64,000 nt of DNA from Gigantopelta aegis (taxonomy: Eukaryota; Mollusca; Gastropoda; Neomphalida; Peltospiridae), in NCBI RefSeq assembly GCF_016097555.1, contig NC_054701.1, positions 59,489,676 through 59,553,675 on the forward strand, given 5' to 3'. Shown one piece after another: positions 22,691-36,800 of this stretch (within the stretch, counting starts at the first letter, position 1; each line of letters begins with the position of its first letter). The position numbers were made by a program, and so were the translations under genes. The notes beneath the pieces are model-generated. The model was not told where the DNA came from and made no database searches. It saw only the letters and a program-made list of their open reading frames with translations.

Positions 22691-23264
22691 AAGAAACCGG
22701 ACAACACTCACCTTTCAACAATGTTCCGGTTAAATATACGTATATGCTGACGGGTTGCTGTATTAGTGTGGGAATCTTTGACTACCGTTTGGTAGGCAGA
22801 AATTGCGCAATATTGGTATAGATTGGTCTACAGTGCAGATGGAAAGAGGAAAAGCGATCAGAATGATCGAAAACAGTTACTGTTAAAAAAGCCTTGCGTA
22901 TTATATTATAGATTATGTTTGACGTTAAATATCATTGGCTATTATTTTCGAGTTCATTGATAACATATTTCACATATTAATCATTAATACATGTATATAC
23001 ACACTACAGAAACAATGTTTCGTGGTGCTGTGAGGATTCTTCCTGTAGATTGTTTGAATGAACAAACATTTTCTTGGATACAATGGCGTTAATTAGGTTG
23101 TTGGTGGCTTCAAGATGATTCCAATGATCACAAAACGACTGTTTTATATGCTATGCGAACTTTTGACCATCTAAATTAATATTGCTCAGACGTAGTGCTT
23201 AATAGACAGAATTGCACGAGGGAGATTAGTGTACTACTATTTGTGTAACCTTCTTTAAATAAAG

Positions 23265-23330
<66 letters not shown>
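22691..23330. other. Spacer between LINE and Deltex, with (ATT)n
   Basis: It holds an inverted partner (about 22775-22830) of the sequence at 21166-21220 and a direct partner (22940-23012) of 21272-21339. A segment ending TTTAAATAAAG leads into a pure ATT repeat (23265-23330), a form seen at LINE or SINE 3' ends. No gene is supported. Confidence 0.4.
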
Positions 23331-23332
<2 letters not shown>

Positions 23333-23592
23333 TGGTGTGCCTGGATAAAGGTGGAAATTCCAACTAAAACCATAATTGTAGCCTGGTTCTGGTACCATTG
23401 ATTAAGTCATGTTTTTAAATAAGATTGTGATTCTTTTTTACAATATAATAACTTTATTTCCATGTTCATATATGAATAATAAAAACATAGTCTGGTTGAC
23501 CAGCAAAAATAAAGTACATAAAATATTACTCGCTAACATAAAAAAAATAACCTACAACGATAGGAACCGGTCTAATTTGAAAATAAACAAAT

Positions 23593-23815
23593 ATGGCGAC
23601 GACCAGTGGTAACAAAACGAGTTCCACCGTTACCGTTGTCGTGTGGGAATGGATGACTGAATCTGGACGCTGGAGGCCATACGAACCCGAATTAGTTCGG
23701 TACATTGAACAGTATTATGGGAAAACTTCACAAATCAATCCAGGAGCGGTCCATCCCGCACTCTCGATGTACATTATCGATTTTAATACAATGTGTCAAA
23801 TTCGACAAGGATCAG
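23593..23815 (+). CDS. DTX: Deltex exon 1: start codon and WWE domain 1
   Basis: It encodes [20 protein letters not shown] and continues with the WWE core [19 protein letters not shown] and [15 protein letters not shown], closely matching the vertebrate VVVWEW...WRPY...YIIDLQSMHQFRQ pattern. It ends in phase 1 at G/GTAAGC. The start context is AATATGGCGAC, so the initiator overlaps a YY1-like ATGGCG core. The first intron is 3.2 kb and carries nested MITEs. Confidence 0.95.
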
Positions 23816-26800
23816 GTAAGCCTTAACACCAGGAATAGCCTACACTTAAAGTCATTGTTTTGGATTATACATCCACCAGACACCGACTTAGGATGGACAT
23901 TAGTCGATGTTCAGATGGAGCAGTTGAAATGATGGGGAAAATTTAGAAATTTTGTTGGTAAGACCAAGGTCCAAAACGTCTAATAAGGTGGGAAATTAAT
24001 TAAATAAAAAAAATAAAAAAGTATTATTTTCAAATGCACCAATGTTCAAAGTATATATAAAAAAGAAAACCAGGTTATGTATTTAATTATTAATTTAGCT
24101 GGTGCCAGAATGAAGAGATAGGCAATACTTGTCAAAAGAAATTGAAATATATACAGAGGTACTCAGTAGGAGCTGTCATAGTTTAAGCTGAAGATTATGC
24201 TTCAGTTTTGGACTAGAGCTACCGGGAACAAATCAGCTTGCCCCAGTGGTAGGTAAACTTGTCCTAAACTGTAACCAGATTGGTATATAGATAAGTGCTA
24301 CTAATTATCAGTCAACCATCCCAAATTGCAATGTGTTTGAAGCATGTAAAGTCCTTGTTATGCCAGGACTGCAATAACAAGACTTCATGAATGAAGTCTG
24401 CAATGTTCACTGATTGGTGCTTTGCCCGTGACAAATGTTGATCCCTATGTGCAAGTCTGTTGAGACCTGTCTTTAATTGTACATTAATTAAGGATACAGA
24501 CTCATGCACAAACAACTTTAAAATAGGCTTGACACTGACAGTAACTTATAAAATTGTGCTTGGAGTCTCTTCCAGAAAATATATTTCTAACAAGAAAATT
24601 TGCTTGGAGCAGGGGGGTCAACCCCCAAAACCCTCCCTGTACATACACCTGCAAGATAAGACCAGTTTTAATAAGATTCACAAGTGGTAATAGCAGAGAT
24701 GTCCATTTTTAATGACTCACAATTATGGACAGTAAAAACCAGGGTGAGTTGACCAACTGTTAGGGTGAGTTGACTAACCGCTGGAGGGAGTTGACCAGCA
24801 TTCAGCCAATTCCATATTTTATTGCTTGGTAGAAGTGATGACAGCAGGTGCAACAAAAATCCCAATTAGCTGCAGTTGTGTTTCATATTCCTACTACATG
24901 TATTTGTGTGGCAATCAGGGCTTCTAGAACTTTTATAGAATCCACCAGCCAATGAATGAATGATTTAAAAATAATTGCTAGCCATGATTAAAAATTCACT
25001 ACCCCTGCTTTACTTTAAGTTAATACAATTATATTAAATAATAGTACTAAGCAGATATGTCACTTACAGGGAGAGATATACTTTAAAAACACTAACGTGG
25101 GGGGTTGGGGTGGGGGCAGGATATTCATATTTTTTACAAAATCGACTTAACTGCAACATTTGACTTTGTTTTCACTAGCAGCCGGGCATGGCAATAGTAT
25201 CAGTGTTCGAGATTAACGGTATCCTGATGTCCCGGGGATACCAGAATTTAATTTTGGATACCCGACTTCAAGAACCCAGTATCCCACCGGGATACGATAT
25301 AATGTTTTTTTGGTTTTTTTAATCCTGCGTTTTAATTTTTCGCTAAACAATGAAAGTCGTCATTTATTGGTGAAGTTAAGTAACAGTATTTTCGAGCTCG
25401 TACCCAGTCTAATGCTATGCCATAACAAGATCTCCCCCAACTTATACCCAGTCTAATGTTACACTGGAGCAGTAGCGGCGTTGCAAGAGACTGGTAACGA
25501 GAACAGTGTCGTTCAAGTTTGTTATGATGTTATTTATGAATTTCATTGAAGTGAGATACTAAATTCTTAGGTGGGATACCAGATTTTGAGATGTTAGTAT
25601 CCAACTTGGATACTGCCCCAAATTTTTAAACTCAAAACACTGAGTATTAGTAGTTATTTACTAGCCCAACATTGAATATCACTAGCTATGGATGGGAGTG
25701 GGGCTATCATAATCTAGAAGCCCTGGCAATAAACATCCATGATCTCCAAAACAATATCGTCTGTTGAGGTGGTAACTTGCTAATCTTTATTGGAAGGCTA
25801 CATTAAGGCTTTTTTTACCACTGCATACTTTCATCTACAGTAGAATCTCATTGGGTCGACCTTGGAAGGGTTGAACACACCACAATGCTTGAACCAAAAA
25901 CAAAGTCCCAAGTTGCGTTTTTTGGTAAACCCTTATATTAACTGCTGACAGGTCGAACACGTCCATGGTCGACTATAAGCTTTCACTTGAACTAAATTAT
26001 CGGCCCTGTCTGTTATTAGCTATATTCCCCTCGAACTGGTGATCCATCAAATATTAAATGGGAAACCACTGAAAAGGACCAACTATTAATGCACAGTTGG
26101 TTATTACAACCTTCGGATTAATTATTTAGGCAGAACAAACTATAGATGAATCGGAGAATCGCAACAGCCATGCAATTCTTTCTTTATGTTGTTTGTTAAG
26201 TATGTTGTTTGGTAATGATTATTTGAGGACAGCTAGTGTTACGGTATCTGTTAGATGAACCATGATACCAATCAAACAATTAGTGCACAAACAGGCCTTG
26301 GCATAAAGCGTTACCTTGAACACGTCGTCAAGACCAGTTTAAAATGAAACAATGGGCGAGTTAATGAGTTGTCCTCACTTCAGCAACCACACATTTAATT
26401 AATACCGTCAAGGGCTTCTGCATCACACAGTCAGCATAATTTCTAATAAATTCTTTCTCTTAGATAGTTTGCTATTTTGGTGAAATTTTAAAGTTTGCAG
26501 TTACATGTACCAAAATGCATGTAATATGTATCTAATTCAAATTTCTAACTGATGTTACGGAAATATCCTATGTTGATCGAATGGTTTGGTCGAACTACCC
26601 AATGAGTCGAACACCGATGGAGCTTGGGCCAACGGGATTCAACTATATATATTCAACACAATTTTTCTATAACAATAAAACAAAATCACATTTAAATAAT
26701 GATCAAAATGCTTTTTAGTAGATGCAACCGAAACCGATATTTATTAACATGCTCATGTACCACTAGAGTTTCGAGCATGTCTGTCGCGGGTCCGGTCTCT

Positions 26801-29800
26801 GGATAGCCAGTGGCCTGACCCGGGACAGAAATAATTGGGACAATTTTGAAACTTACCGACAAACAAATACAGGACTTTAATAAATTTATTTGCGCAATCT
26901 AAATAATATATTCCACTTACTTTTATTAGAAAATTTACGAATTTTGGCACTTTTAACCATTTTAGCCCTGAATGCCACCCAGAGTTACTTAGAAAATATC
27001 TTGTGCAAATGATGCTGTTTCAGTTTAAAATATCTTTTACAGGTACTGCTCGTCCCATCAGAAGAAGTATGTATGCAGTGATCTGTAACAGCAGCAGTCA
27101 GATTGTGTGGCAGTTCTCAGGAGACATTGCTGGCAACTGGGATCTGTATGATTTTGAAGTTGGAAACTTTTTAGAGACTTCGTATGTAAATGGGAAACAA
27201 GATATTGACATGAGGACATCACCGTTCCATTTGCCTTACTTCATCAATCTGAAGAGAATGCAACAGGTGAGAATTGAGACCGGTAAGCTGCGTGCGATAC
27301 GTCGACACACCCTGCAGGTACCATATCCTGTGGCCATGTTACAGGGAAGTGCAACACAGAACGTCAACAGCACATATGTAGGAATGAAGCATAAACAGGT
27401 TTCGAACGCTTCTGGATCTGATTCAGATGATTCAGCGCCTAGTAAGAGAAAGAAGATGAAATCAGCTTCGACGAAAAGCTCAAAATCTGGACATTCTAAT
27501 CCAATTGCGACTTCCACATCCAACGCAACTGGTCACACACCAGCGCACAGTGGTCCGGGAATGCTTTCTAACAGTAGCAATAATTTGACAATGTTTACAT
27601 CAATTCAGAACATGCTACAGAATGTGTCGTCTTCTATTCCAGCGTTGTCAAATTTTCAGCGGCCACTGACGCGGAGTATGTGCAATAATTTTACGTCTGG
27701 ATCTATGCAGCCAGCTGGACATAGCTCGCAGAACATACAGCAAAATCCATACACAAGTTCGAGTGCAATTCACAACATGCAAATGCAGCCGAACATGATA
27801 ACCAATCCTCAGACGTCGTCTCACAGCTTGTTTCAGAACATGATGCCGATGACACAAACGCTGCCGATGACACAAACGCTGCAGGCCCCGGTGTCATCCA
27901 TGTCGAATTCCATTTTCATGCCACAGAGTTCTGTACCTCTGCCAATGACATTTTCAAGCCTCGCTAGTGGAGTTTCAAATCCATATATGCCACTTGTACA
28001 GCAGCCAGGGTGGGTATTTAGTATTTACATACAACTTACTAGCTGGTTTTTTATTTTTATTATTACAGTGATTTTATTTCTACACTTATAATATGGCATC
28101 AGACATATGGTTAATGACCACACATATATTGAGAGAGGAAACCCGCTGTCGCCACCTCATGGGCTACTCTTTCCGATTAGCAGCAAGGGATCTTTTATAT
28201 GCACCATCCCGCAGACAGGGTAGTACATACCACAGCCATTGTTACACCAGTTGTGGAACACTGGCACTAGTAGAGAAGGCCTGGTAAGTTGTTTTAATTT
28301 GCCTAATCAATTTTGTTTTTCAAAAAGCAATACAATTTGTTTTAATCACTCTGATAGCTTACCCACTATACCATCAAGGCTGTTAACAATGAAGACATGT
28401 CAACAATATCTGGGGATGGGTACTGACATATCTAATATCAAGAATTAAGGATGTGAGTTTAGACACTTACTCTTGTTGATTATTTCAGATTATCTAGCAT
28501 GTCGAGTGCTGGAAAAAATCAGTCCAGAAGAGTTAACCCAGGAGTTTCAAGTAAGAGTTTTTATTAGGAGTTTCTTTACAAAATGTGCTCATTCCATCTA
28601 GCAGATAGTGTATAGGTCCAGCTAATCCCGTTTCTGTTGAATGGGTATATACTTATTTTTATAACATAAGATATTCTTTAAATGCACAAAAACTTAAGCA
28701 CAAAAATGTACTAATTTCAATTAACTGAGTTATCAACCATTGCTTGCTTCACGTATTTGACCAATTAATGGAATGCAAATTACACGATCAAGTAGAATTG
28801 AGTATATACACAGAGCTACATCCCTTTTGGTTTTGTAGTCTTTTGTGCACTCATGAACACCCTATATATGTAATCAACTGTTCAATTAATTATATGTTTA
28901 TGTAAGGCTGGAAACAATATATTTAATATCGTATGTACATGTTACATGACATTGAACCATGTTAGAATATATAAACATTGCAGTTATTTTCTCGAACATA
29001 GTTAATTTGTTTTATCTCTTTAATCTTTGTTATTTAAAAAAAAAAAGTACACCTCCAAAATTTTATCGAAGTTTTATGTTCCTTACACAGCACAGTATAC
29101 ATTTAATTGGTTAATTACATGTAGCAGTCATTGGTCTGTTGGTGAAAACATGTTCTATTTTTATGTGCAGTTTGTAACACATCAATTGGTCATTATATAA
29201 ATAAAATAATACTCTCCCATAGTCAAGAATGCTCTTGAAGTCAGAAATTATATTTTCTTGTTTAAATCATCCTACTAAACTGTTTGTTTGATTATTTGTT
29301 AAATGTGTCTCTACTAGTTTGAGATCCATTTTGGGTGTTTGTAGTTCTAACGAAGAAAAAACAATGTATGAGTATTACTGTTTTATTTATATCTTGACTA
29401 ATGTATTCAACTTTTCACAATTTGCACATATGAAAATAGAATTTTTTTATTGTTTACAAAACATTTTTGTTTTCTTTCTACGTCAAGCCAAACTGGAATT
29501 ACTGAAGAAGAAAAAAAAGATTTTTTTGTGTGTTCTGCAATTGGATATAGAAAGTTATTCCGTATTCTCTCATATAATATCTGATCTTTTTTATTAAAAA
29601 AAACCCAATCCCTTTTAACATGTTAAAACTATCAGTTTATTACAACATAGTGTTAATTCTAATTTGTTAATACATGTGTAATAGTAGGCCTATTAATGTT
29701 TTTCCTTCGTATCATGGGTTTAAACTTGCAGACATGAACAACGTGCTTGTGTCACAGAGTGTTCCCATGTCACTGTCAGCTCCCCAGGTTCCTGTGTACT

Positions 29801-30805
29801 CACCAGCAGCACTGTCTTCAGCGTCGTTCCAGCCAGTGCCAGGTTTACCGCAGAAAGGAAAGATCGTCCTCACCAAATCCAGAAAGACCAAGAGTAAGGC
29901 ACTGCTAGTACAGTAAAACCCCTTTAAACCGGACACCCAACTTGGCAGAGCACCAAGTAAAAATCTGGTTTTAAAGGGACATTCCTGAGTTTGCTGCAAT
30001 TTTTAAGGTGTTATCGACAGAGACTTTTTAACCATTGTAATTACCTATCAAATATATTTTTCTGCATCAAATATTATTGGCTGTATATTAAATGAGTTTC
30101 TAATCGTTCTGATATTTGTACCAGGTTAAATTTCATTTTTTTCCCTCAAATATTATTTTTTCATACGTACAAAATTATTTGAAGACAAATTCCAGTTTGG
30201 GCTTCTTACAAATATTAAGACGACCAGAAACACATTGAATATACAGACACTGATATAATAAACAAGAAAATATATTTAATATGTAAATTGAATCGTAGAA
30301 CTATTTTAATGCAGCAAACTCAGGAATGTCCCTTTAAGGGGTATCTGGTTTAGAGAGGTTTTGTTCTGTACTGATGTTTAAAATGGGACTTTAAAAAACG
30401 GCTAGTTTTTAGGAAATTCCAGTTCTCAGAGGGTCCAGTTTTTGGTGTTTTGGGTTTTTTTATACTGATTTAGGTATTAGTAGGAAAGTGAATATAAAAT
30501 ATCCCATACGGCTAATGTAGCGGGTTTTTTCTGATGACTATGTGTCACAATTACCAAATGTTTGATATCCAAAAGCCGATGATTAATTAATCAATGTGTT
30601 CTAGTGGTGTCGTTAAACAAAAACAAAACAACTGTTTTTGTTAAGGGCACAAAATTTCCCAGAGGTGGATCTAAGGAGGGAGGGGGGGGACCCTAAATTT
30701 TGCAACAGTTATAATTTTGTTATATATTAATTTTCATTTTTTTTACGATCCCCTCCAAACCTCTCCCAAAGTTCCATTGGCAATCCACCTCAGGTCATTG
30801 CCTGC

Positions 30806-30840
<35 letters not shown>

Positions 30841-33800
30841 AAATGGATTTTCTGAATCTGCCACTCTCTTTCCGTTTCTCCATCATTCTGTTCAGATGTC
30901 GGTCACACAAGTTTAATTTCACACAAACTGCCAATCGTTTGCACAGTGAACTATACATTTTAAAATTAAAAGTTACAAACTTCAGGATGATTATAACTTT
31001 ATTTGCTATGCAAATATAATTTGTCTAACCACTCAGTCGGTTACCTACGTGAAAATAAATAAAGTTTGGACATCCAATATCAAATGTTTAATAAATCAAT
31101 GTGCTCTGGTGGTGTCGTTAAACAAAACAAACTGACCTGTTGTGTTCTAACTTCAATAGATAATATCAAAGAGTACAGGTTATCTGACATTCATTTCTCA
31201 GTGGGACGGGACGTAGCCAGTGGTAAAGCATTCACTTGATGCACAGTCTGGGATCGATCCTTGTCGGTGGACCCATTGGGCTATTTCTCGTTCCAGCCAG
31301 TGCTCCACAACTGGTGTAACAAAGGCCATGGTATGTACTATCCTGTCTGTGGGATGGTGCATATAAAAGATCCCTTGCTGCTAATCGAAAAGAGTAGCCC
31401 ATAAAGTGGCGACAGCAGGTTTCCTCTCTCTATATCTGTGTGGTTCTTAACCATATGTCTGACACCCTATCACCATAAATAAAATGTGTTGAGTGTGTCG
31501 TTAAATAAAACATTTCCTTCCTTCCTTCCTTCATTTCTCAGTCTACATGTCTTCATGCTTGTTGTAATCAAACTCTTAGAAGAGGCAGAATTAATTGTTT
31601 TAGTGTAGTCTGGAAGACAGACCACACACACAACCGTATCCAGTATTCATTGTTTCAGTCTAGTCTAACCGGCCTCGGTGATGTCATGTTTAAGCCATCA
31701 GACATAAGGCTGGTAAGTACTGGGTTCGCAGCCCGGTACCGGCTCCCACCCAGAGTGAGTTTTAATGAGTCAATGGGTAGGTGTAAGACCACTACACCCT
31801 CTTCTCTCTCACTAACCACTAACAACTAATCTACTGTCCTGGACAGACAGTTCAGATAGCTGAAGTGTGTGCCCAGGACAGTGTGTTTGAACCTTGATTG
31901 GATATAAGCATGAAAATAATTTAAAAGGACATACCCTAGTTTTTAAACACTAAGGCATATTTTGTACCATTATAGCCATTTTTGATAACTGAAATAATAC
32001 TTTACTTAGAGTTTATGGTTTAGATTATAAATTTCCATACATTTGAACAGTGTTTGGTCATCATGGTGTTTTTAATATCGCAAAATTATTTTCTCTCATT
32101 TTTAAAAACGCACATGCGTCTGAGAAGTAATAGTTATGGAGTCGATTTTTAGTGTATTTTTAGAGGGTATTTAACCATTTCAAAGTCACATTAATGTTTC
32201 ACTCAATTGTAACTTTATCTAAATGTGTTACAGGTTTGTAGATTAAATAAACTTAGTGTTAATTTTCACGGGTTGAAACCAGGACCTGTCCCTTTAAGAA
32301 AAGAAAGAAAAGAAAAGTCTAGTCTAATATCTTTAGTTGTCAAATAGTACTTCCTAGAAATTACCCTGATCTTTAAAGGCAATGATTATCTGTCAACCAA
32401 CAATCCAAACCTGTAAATGCCATGCAATTTTGAATGTATTTTGATAACTGCATCATGAAAAATGGAATGATAAGATATACAGTGAAACCCCTCTAAACTG
32501 GACACCCTTGGGACCACATAAAATGTCCAGTATAAAGAGGTATCCATTTTAGAGAGGTTAAGGTCTTTACTGATTTTTTTAAAAAGGACTGAAATATTTT
32601 TAGTTTTAAGAGAATTCTAGTTTACAGAGGGTCCGATTTTGAGAGGTTTCACTTTATGTGAATTTAAATTACTGAGATATGGTACAATAGTAACTTTAAA
32701 AAAATATTGTTTTGATTTGCGTTTTAAGACAGCAAATACTATTACTTATGGTCCAGTTTTATTAACAGGTAAAACTGCTGATGAAGTGCTAAAGAAATAT
32801 GTGCAGAATGTGCCACATCCCAAAGAAGATGAGGTTTGTTTAATGTAGTTAATATTTTTATAACAATAATTAGAGAATAACTAATGAGCTATGAGGAATT
32901 ACAAATGTTCTGTCCCAAGTAAATGAATGTTGAGAAGCCTCTGATGAGTTGGTTATTCTCTTTATTACCCATTATCATGTTTAACTATTTTTTAATATAT
33001 AAATTATTCTGCTGTCTATAACAAAGTCATCAGCCATCACATCATATAACTGTATGCAGGGTTTAAGCTGGACTTAAAACATTATTAGCAATTTGGCTAA
33101 TTTGACCCAAAAATCTGTAGCCAAATTCAAGGTTTAATTAGACCAAAAAATGACGACAAAATTAAGGCTCTTTTTAAAGTAATTTATTTCTAACCCATAA
33201 TTTCTGAATGAATATGGGTGTCCATGCCCAATTACTACTTTAATGTATCCACCAGTTCTGCCCCGTTTTAAAACAAACTAACTTTGTTCTCTCGTATATT
33301 TGAGCCGATATGGGTAATAATATTGCAATATTTAGCAGGTACCTTATTACATCATGTTTAGATAATGTTAAATGCTCGTTAACTGCTAACAACTGTATTA
33401 TTATGAACTGCAGGTTTAAAACAACTAGACTTCTTTTCCATGTCCTGTATTGGTGCAGGTGAAGAAGAAAAAAGTTTTTACACACATTTTGAATATTTCT
33501 GATATGCTGAATTTTGACAGATGTATTTAATATACATTAATTACTGCTCCAGAACTGCTGTATTTGTTATGACAAACTGGAGGAGGAGTCTAGCTACGGA
33601 AGTGGACAGTCACACAGCGAACGAGTCGTCTCTTTCAAGCGATGTGAACACACATTCCACCGACAGTGTCTTCACGCCATGTACAACAGTGGACACAAGG
33701 TACAACACAATATGTTCGTGTCTACAGGGCTGTTTTGTGTCAGACTGATACATCGACTTACATATGAAAACAGATAGCATATGTTTGGTTTAATAACTAA

Positions 33801-36800
33801 CAAAAGATGGGACCTTCTACCAGGGCTTCTAGAATTTTTATAACATCCACTAGCCATGGGATCAATGATTAAAAGAATTTACTAGCCACGAATAAAAATT
33901 CACTAGCCCTACTTTACTTTAAGTTAATACAATTTTACTAAATAATAGTAATAATCACAAATGTCACCTGAAGAGGGAGATACAGCTTAAAAACACTTAA
34001 CATTGGTGGGTTGGGGTTGGGGAAGGATATTCATATTTACTAAACAGACTTAACTAACTGCAACATTTGACAATTTTGTTCTCACTAGCCATTGGGCATG
34101 GCAATAGTAGTTATTTACTAGCCCAACATTGAATATCACTAGCCATGGGAGTGGGGCTACCATAATCTAGAAGCCCTGTTCTACACTAGCCACTGTGCGA
34201 CAGATCTGTATGAATATTTGAACATGTGGTACTTGGTAGGGACCCAAGCTATTCTCCCTATTGCTGAAATGTCATGTTTTGTTAGCATTATTTAGCTATT
34301 TTAAAGGTTATTTTTGTTTGTATTATTTTTCATAGGACAGAAAAATTAATTTTGTGGTCCATTTCCTATAGTCTTGTACTGGGATGTTCATAAACATTGT
34401 TTGTTTATTTGTTCATTCATCTGTCTGTCCATCCATCCATCTGTCCATCTATTTATCAATCCATTTATTCATTCATTCTGCATCCTCAACTGAACCTTTT
34501 TAAAAGACCACATACAAACTATTGAAGGAAGGAAATGTTTTAATTTAACGACACACTCAACACATTTTATTTACGGTTATATGGCATCAGACATATGGTT
34601 AAGGACCACACAGATATGAGAGAGGAAACCTGCTTCATGGGCTACTCTTTTCAATTAGCAGCAAGGGATCTTTTATATGCACCATCCCACAGACAGGATA
34701 GTACATACCACAGCCTTTGTTAAACCATTTGTGGAGCACTGGCTGGAACGAGAAATAGCCCAATGGGCCCCCCGACGGGAATCGATCCTAGATCAATCAC
34801 GCCTCAGACGAGCACTGTACCACTGAGCTACGTTCCGCCCCTACAGACTATTGAAAAACATTTAGCTTGTTTAGATTAACACTTACATAGAATTAGGGTT
34901 TTCTAGAGTCTTGCTCTTGTTTTCACAGGATGACAGTATTCAGTGTCCAAGCTGTAAGACAATTTACGGAGAGCGCTATGGCAACTGTCCCCCTGGTGAG
35001 ATGGATTTCCACGTGATACCTCACAGTCTACCGGGTTACCCCGACAACCACACAATACAAGTCTCGTATTACATCAGACCAGGTGTACAGGTGAGTATTG
35101 TACTGGGATGACTCTCATTTTGATTATGATAGAAATACTATTGTGACAGGACTGCAGTAGTGAAATTACTAATGTAATTTTATTGCAGTTCTATTTCCAG
35201 AGGTCAGGTCAGGTCATAGGGTTTAACATGCACATTCAGAGCAAGCTGTTTTAGTGCACGCCTGTCATGGGTACAGGTGCCGGCTCCTCTGTCTATGACA
35301 GGAAAGGGGTGGGGTGGATGGGAGAGCGGACCGCCTGCGCTGACAGGTGCAAGAGAGCACCAGTAACCCGACCAGAGTCGGTAACGGGTGATGGGTGGGT
35401 TTGGTGCTATAGAATTTTGAATGTCCCGTAGAAAAAATGCCAAAGGGAAAAGTTGCGCAGTTAAAATGAAGGTAGTTAGGGGCATTTTTGAATGGTCTGT
35501 CAAAAGATAAAGGAGTGAGTTACATATGTTTTGCAGTGGTTAAAACACTGCGATATTAGCAGTGCTCAGGACACAAAACGTCTATATCTGGCATGGTTTC
35601 TTACATATATAATAAATCAATCAGTTGAGAGAATTAGAATTTAGGAAATCTATAATATAATGTGCAAGGCCTTTTTAACAGTTTTTGATCATTCTGACTG
35701 GTACTCCTCTTTTGAACTGTATCATTTTGGCTGAGGTCCAGTTGACTACCATACAAAAGTGCATTTCATGAATACAACCTAACAGAGGCCACCATCTTTA
35801 TTACCGACACACAGAAGTGGCTGTATATGTGGCTGCAGTGTATGTATCCTGCACTAATGAGGGTTGGCCATCTACATGGTGAACATTTGTTTGGTTTACC
35901 GACACCTCTAGAGCACATTGATTTGTCAATCATCGGCTATTGGATGTCAAACGTTTGGTAAGTTTAACATATAGTCTAAGAGAGAAAACCCGCTACATTT
36001 TTTCCATTAGTACCATGGGATCTTTTATATGCACCATCCCATAGATAGGATAGCATATACCACATCCTTTGATATACCAGTCGTGGCACATTAGCTGGAA
36101 CGAGAAATAGCCCAATGGGCCCACCGACGGGGGACCAATCTCGGACTGACCTCACATCAAGCGAGCACTTTACCACTGGGCCACGTCCCGCCCTTCTACC
36201 TACACGGATGTCATATTTTTAGAGGAAAGTTCAGTGTACGGCTACCACACCTCATCTAAACGTCCCCTCTACCTACACGGATGTCATATTTTTAGAGGAA
36301 AGTTCAGTGTACGGCTACCACATCTCATCTAAACGTCCCCTCTACCTACACGGATGTCATATTTTTAGAGGAAAGTTCAGTGTACGGCTACCACACCTCA
36401 TCTAAACGTCCCCTCTACCTACACGGATGTCATATTTTTAGAGGAAAGTTCAGTGTACGGCTACCACATCTCATCTAAACGTCCCCTCTACCTACACGGA
36501 TGTCATATTTTTAGAGGAAAGTTCAGTGTACGGCTACCACACCTCATCTAAACGTCGCCTATTGGGCTATTTCTTGTTCCAGCAAAAAGAGTGGGATGTA
36601 GCTCAGTGGTAAAATGCTCACCTAATGCGCGGTTGGTCTGGGATCGATCCCCGCCTGTGTTGGGCTATTTCTGGTTCCATCCAAGGGGTGGGATGTAGCC
36701 GAGTGGTAAAATGCTCGCCTAATGCGCGGTTGGTCTGGGATCGATCCCCGCCTGTGTTGGGCTATTTCTGGTTCCATCCAAGGGGTGGGATGTAGCCCAG

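Noticed and set aside
28010-28091. C-terminal extension WVFSIYIQ... of Deltex exon 2
   Set aside because: It is intronic read-through; the GTGGGT donor at 28010 joins in frame to exon 3.
28093-28287. Plus-strand frame in Deltex intron 2
   Set aside because: It is translation of a SINE A fragment; the same peptide recurs wherever this SINE occurs.
30717-31019. Frame with a poly-Pro run
   Set aside because: It is produced by the 31-base C tract and has no supporting start, splice sites or family.
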